The notes beneath the pieces were generated by a model. It made no database searches and was not told where the DNA came from. It saw only the letters and a list, made by a program, of their open reading frames with translations. Below are positions 60,664 through 64,000 of a stretch of DNA of 64,000 bases, one piece after another. The stretch's first letter is position 1; each line of letters begins with the position of its first letter. Source of the stretch: Nyssa sinensis (taxonomy: Eukaryota; Streptophyta; Magnoliopsida; Cornales; Nyssaceae). The position numbers and the translations under genes are program-made. The stretch spans positions 30,987,751 through 31,051,750 of the forward strand of contig CM018032.1 of NCBI GenBank assembly GCA_008638375.1, written 5' to 3'.

Positions 60664-60948
60664 ATGAGCCAAGAACGAGAAGTTACTCCTATGATGACGA
60701 GGGCACAACTAGCAAAGGATCCCAAGCAAAAAGTTTTCCGGGAGAAACTGGAAAAACAGCTCCAGCTGATTCAAAATCGCATTCGGATTTCCAAAACGAA
60801 CGAAGTGTGCTGTGTTAGCCCCTTTATTTACAAGACTATCACTAAGGAGCAACTGGCAGCCAAAAAGCTTAAGAAACAGGAGGATACGGAAACATTGGAA
60901 GAATGGCTTCAAAGGTTAAAGAAAGCCAAGGGAAAAGTGCCCAAATAG
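60664..60948 (+). CDS. Conserved LTR-internal ORF, 94 aa, unknown function (copy 2)
   Basis: Second copy of the ORF at 12275-12559, in an independently inserted solo LTR on the opposite strand. Same start and stop, 91 of 94 residues identical; changes are Arg/Lys, Gln/Glu and Ala/Val. Highly basic, helical, with the central pair of Cys. No Kozak-like context beyond AAAAATGAG. The stop TAG overlaps the segment leading to the splice-donor-like site at 60969, which suggests that, if expressed, the ORF is the first-exon product of an LTR transcript. The other long LTRs (3360-3440, 6660-6740, 42770-42840) lack it at the equivalent place. No family recognised. Confidence 0.5.
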   Translation: MSQEREVTPMMTRAQLAKDPKQKVFREKLEKQLQLIQNRIRISKTNEVCCVSPFIYKTITKEQLAAKKLKKQEDTETLEEWLQRLKKAKGKVPK

Positions 60949-62248
60949 AGCAGGACTAGAAGTACAAGGTGAGTAACCCTGTGTTTGAATTGGAGATTTG
61001 ACTCCATGATTTAAAAAGGGTTTTAAGCACAAGATATGAAGTAATTGAAGTTTCAAATTCAGTATTTACATGATTCAGTTTTTAATTGTTTTGTTTTAGA
61101 AATTCATTGTGACATGCTTAGTGATTGGTTTCTGCAACAGTTTTCCCTTCAAATATTTTTCAGCATGTCTAGTTAAAATGTAATTATTGTTAAATATTCT
61201 GAATTTGCTTATTTCAAGTATACGAATGTTTATTACGAATTTATGAAAAGTATCTATGAGACAAGTCACATGATAAATGTTTTATAAGATGAATGGTGCA
61301 TAAGCACTTAGACAGGATTCTGAGTTTTCAGTTGCCCTGTAAAATAGGCAGGATTTTGCGTTTTACGGAACCCAATTGCCCTGTAAAATGCCCGATAGTA
61401 GGATCTAATCCCCCAGGCAGATGAGACATCTCCATAGATAAGTAATATGGGACTCCGGTTCGAAACGGATTCCACTAATGGAAGTGATAAGATGACAAAT
61501 GGTTTGAAAATGAAAGCATGTTTTTACTCTCATTTTCAATATGCATATGTTTGAGTTTTATATACTCTATTTAAGAAATACATGATATGTTATATGTTTT
61601 AAAGTTCATATGTATAAGTTTAGCTTGAACCTTTAAATGTTTCAAAGCTACATGTTTTAAAGGAATGCATATATTCTGTATTCAAATATACGAACAATTG
61701 GCAGTGACTATTTTACAAACTCTTATGTACTAAACCACTGCTAATTGAAAACCCCATGACAAATACTGGAATTGCTCACAAGCTTAGATTAGCTTACCCG
61801 GACTTTGTTCGGACCCCCCTTTCAGGTAATTAGCAGCAGTCTTGACTTAAGGACGACGATGACGAATCTGCTGATTTTGGGAAGATATGGTTAAATAGTT
61901 TCTTTTGATAAATCTATGAACTCTAATAGTACTTTTGTATTAGTAGACAATGTAAGGACATGTAATAAGCCCTCTGGGCAATCGAATATGTATGGTATGA
62001 ATGTATGAAGTCTTTAAGTTTTTAGTTATACTCTGAATGTGTAACCATGTATGCTATGTATGGAGCGGCAGTACCGAACGGATGTGCATAATTTAAAAAT
62101 GAGAAAAGAAAAGAAAAAGTTTTTCACGCTTCCGCAAAATGTATGTTGCACATCTATTCGATACCGCTGCATATGCGAGCCTTGTCTCGGGGCGGCGATC
62201 GCGATCCGGTAATCCGCTTAGGGTGGGTTTTCGGGTCATGACACAACC

Positions 62249-62355
62249 AAAATGTCATTAGTGAGAAAAATGACTAAAATGTCTTTAGTTGGCATAATGA
62301 CAAAAATGCCATTAATGGGCGAAATGACCAAAATACTCTTTGTGAAAAAAATGTG
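62249..62355. repeat. Degenerate short tandem repeat, about 29 bp unit
   Basis: Four diverged units around AAAATGyCnTTAGT...AATGAC immediately right of the solo LTR's target duplication. It probably belongs to the older DNA into which the LTR inserted. Confidence 0.55.
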
Positions 62356-62679
62356 CAAGTACTAAAATACCCCTTAGTTGAAAATATTGTAGTATCTTCT
62401 CAAAAGCGACGAAACAACATCTATAAAATCAAGGGTCGCAAAATAAGGTGTCTACATATAAACCCTTGTTGGCGGAGCTTGTAAGCAAATGAACGTCAAC
62501 GTAAGAAAATGATACCTACTTTGACCTTGATTTTGGAATTGATTTGGTCGGACTCATTATATGTGAGATTCCTATGTATCACCTTAAGGTGAATCAAACC
62601 GTTCATAGTTTGTGAATAGTGGAGAGGGGCTGAGAAAGGATGTTATTCATGAGATTGCACCCCCATGAATTGGAAAAAT
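62356..62679. other. Unassigned spacer
   Basis: About 320 bases with no recognisable gene, LTR boundary or repeat. Confidence 0.4.
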
Positions 62680-63111
62680 TAACCTAAAGGAAATGCAATC
62701 CTAGTTGGTCTTTCATGAGGTTACATCTTTAATAGACGGTTTACCTAAAAGGAAATGTGATCCTAATAGGTTTTATGGGGTTACTTCCTTAATAGACGGT
62801 TTACCTAAAAGAAAATGTGATCCTAATAGGTTTTATGGGCAGTTTACCTAAAAGAAAATGTGATCCTAATAGGTGTTATGGGGTTATGTGTGGACAGTTT
62901 ACCTAAAAGGAAATGTGGTTCTAATAGGCTTTATGGGGTTATCTTCTTAAGGGATGATTTACCTAAAAGAAAATGTGATCCTAATAGGTTTTATGGGGTT
63001 ACGTCCTTAATGGACGATTTACCTAAAAGAAAATGTGATCGTAATAGGTTTAATGAGGTTACACCCTTAATGAACTACTTACCTAAAAGGCAATGTGATC
63101 CTAATAGGTTT
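62680..63111. repeat. Tandem repeat, about 60 bp unit, roughly eight copies
   Basis: Units open with TTTACCTAAAAGGAAATGTG, continue ATCCTAATAGGTTTTATGGG and a more variable GTTAC..CCTTAATGGACGA part. Starts near 62680, 62740, 62800, 62843, 62898, 62958, 63018 and 63078; the third and fourth are shortened. The 60-base period keeps one frame open across part of the array, which explains a spurious repetitive ORF there. Confidence 0.85.
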
Positions 63112-64000
63112 TGTAACATCTTGACCCAATATTATTAGATAATTATGACTAATGACAATTATCATAGGAGACTAGCCTTAAATGGACAACGGAAAATTAA
63201 ATTGAGGAAATTGAACTATGAATTGGAGACAAGGCACGTGTGTGCCATAGGCATTGAATTCAATGAAATTAACAATATTTGATGTCAAGTTAAGTAGTCT
63301 TAATCAATAAATTAATACATGAATAATTATGAAATATTAGTGCATGAATGTACTAAAGTAAAGACAAGTGCAACATAAATAAGGTACTTTAATCAAGAAT
63401 AAAGGTAGAAGTATAAGAATATTTTGGAAGGCAAAATACAAGGCTTTAAGGTAATTATTAAATATCTAAAATACATTGTTAGTCACATGCAAAAAGAAAA
63501 GAGAATAACTAGTTTTGAAAAGCCTTCAACAAGGCTTAAACTTGAGACATCAGGGATAAAGTGCCAAAAACTTACAATTGGGCTATCATTCCATTCTTGC
63601 ACTAATAGTGACTTAAAATACATATATTTATTATGTAAATGCATGTAATAGATGACGTGTCAAATCAAATGGGAGATTCAACATTCATGGAGACTCAAAT
63701 GAGAGCTCTAGTTCGTGCATGCAATAGTAGAAAAAAGAGGAAGAGTAGAGAGAGAAAAATGATGAGCCCTGGTGTAACACATCGATCCGGTTATCAAAAA
63801 TTTAGTCACTAATTAAATATTAGAGACTTTAAAAAGAAAAATAATGATTATAGAAAATTTGATCAAGAAAAATAAAAGCAACAAAATAATAAGACTTCAA
63901 TTTATGAAATCAACAGGTGAAGAAAATAAATAAATATACAAGTACATAAGAAGAAAAATAAAAAATAATACGATAAAAAAATGGAATAAAATACGAAATG
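63112..64000 (+). mobile_element. Possible LTR start of the same family, running out of the window
   Basis: TGTAACATCTTGACCCAATA at 63112 resembles the family's LTR start (compare TGTAATACCCTGACCCAA on the minus strand at 45292). The rest is AT-rich and not alignable by eye to other copies. No end or target duplication is available within the window. Otherwise nothing recognisable in this stretch. Confidence 0.3.

Larger units (their letters stand above)
54552..62243 (+). mobile_element. Solo LTR (4207 bp), split by another solo LTR
   Basis: Pieces 54552-55355 and 58841-62243. Starts TGTAATATCCCGACCCGGGA, ends TTTTCGGGTCATGACA. Perfect target duplications CAACC (54547-54551 and 62244-62248). 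Same subfamily as the minus-strand solo LTR 10961-15160. It carries the 94-codon ORF (60664-60948), a donor-like AAG|GTGAGT (60966-60974), an acceptor-like TTTCAG (61820-61825), tRNA-like modules, and GT repeats around GTCGGC (54759-54764). Confidence 0.95.

Noticed and set aside
62680..63111. CRISPR-like array
   Set aside because: Contiguous 60 bp tandem repeats without unique spacers, in a plant genome.
62860..63138. Repetitive ORF with a recurring LPKRKCDPNR motif
   Set aside because: It comes from a 60 bp tandem repeat whose period is a multiple of three; shortened units break the frame elsewhere, and there is no start context or domain.

Overview
The window is nuclear DNA of a flowering plant, most likely a dicot, from a repeat-dense low-recombination or pericentromeric region. 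Evidence: plant-type Ty3/gypsy retrotransposons (Tekay-like chromovirus and Tat lineages) with giant 3.3-4.2 kb LTRs, a plant-specific PLS-class pentatricopeptide-repeat (PPR) gene without introns, and AT-rich sequence with many TA, CT and CA microsatellites. No operon-like or prokaryotic structure is present. The only host gene I can support is the PPR gene at 52300-53769 (minus).

Layout. 1-21200: a defective plus-strand Tat-lineage element (5' LTR end, primer site, gag start, then directly the integrase C-terminus, an antisense ORF, a polypurine tract and a 3' LTR start). It is broken up by an older LTR at its 5' end (1-1802), by a minus-strand Tekay-like element inserted after gag codon 2 (2060-9520, target duplication TGGCA), and by two solo LTRs in its antisense ORF (10961-15160, ATTGG; 15364-18784, CAAGT). 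21235-51353: remains of a plus-strand Tekay-like chromovirus whose pol is cut between reverse-transcriptase codons by a stack of insertions. A minus-strand 3' LTR (21359-38437) holds a plus-strand solo LTR (24338-37067, TTATC), which holds a complete large retrotransposon derivative (27458-36806, CC[A/G]GG). Pol resumes at about 38575 and ends in a chromodomain. Its 3' LTR (41447-51353) carries two more solo LTRs (41474-45292; 46279-49700). 51354-54551: single-copy-looking DNA with the PPR gene. 54552-62243: a plus-strand solo LTR (CAACC) holding a minus-strand solo LTR (55356-58835, TCAAC). 62244-64000: short tandem repeats, then unassigned AT-rich DNA.

How the parts relate. All the long LTRs belong to one family: they start TGTAATATCCCGACC, end GGGTCGTGACA, and use a tRNA-iMet primer site. 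Within the LTRs I see several layers: a CATGCATG-rich block, a GT/CA tract holding a GTCGGY (DRE/CRT) core, a conserved TATA region, a degenerate tandem array of about 140 bp units, in one subfamily two tRNA-like A-box/B-box modules, splice-site-like signals around an intron of about 0.85 kb, and in another subfamily a conserved 94-codon ORF.

Best candidates for something undescribed: the 94-aa LTR-internal ORF (two copies; differences mostly synonymous by eye), the paired tRNA-like modules inside LTRs, and the capsid-less mini-Gag of the complete derivative element. Boundaries and target duplications were read directly from the sequence. Family names rest on remembered motifs, and no database search was possible.
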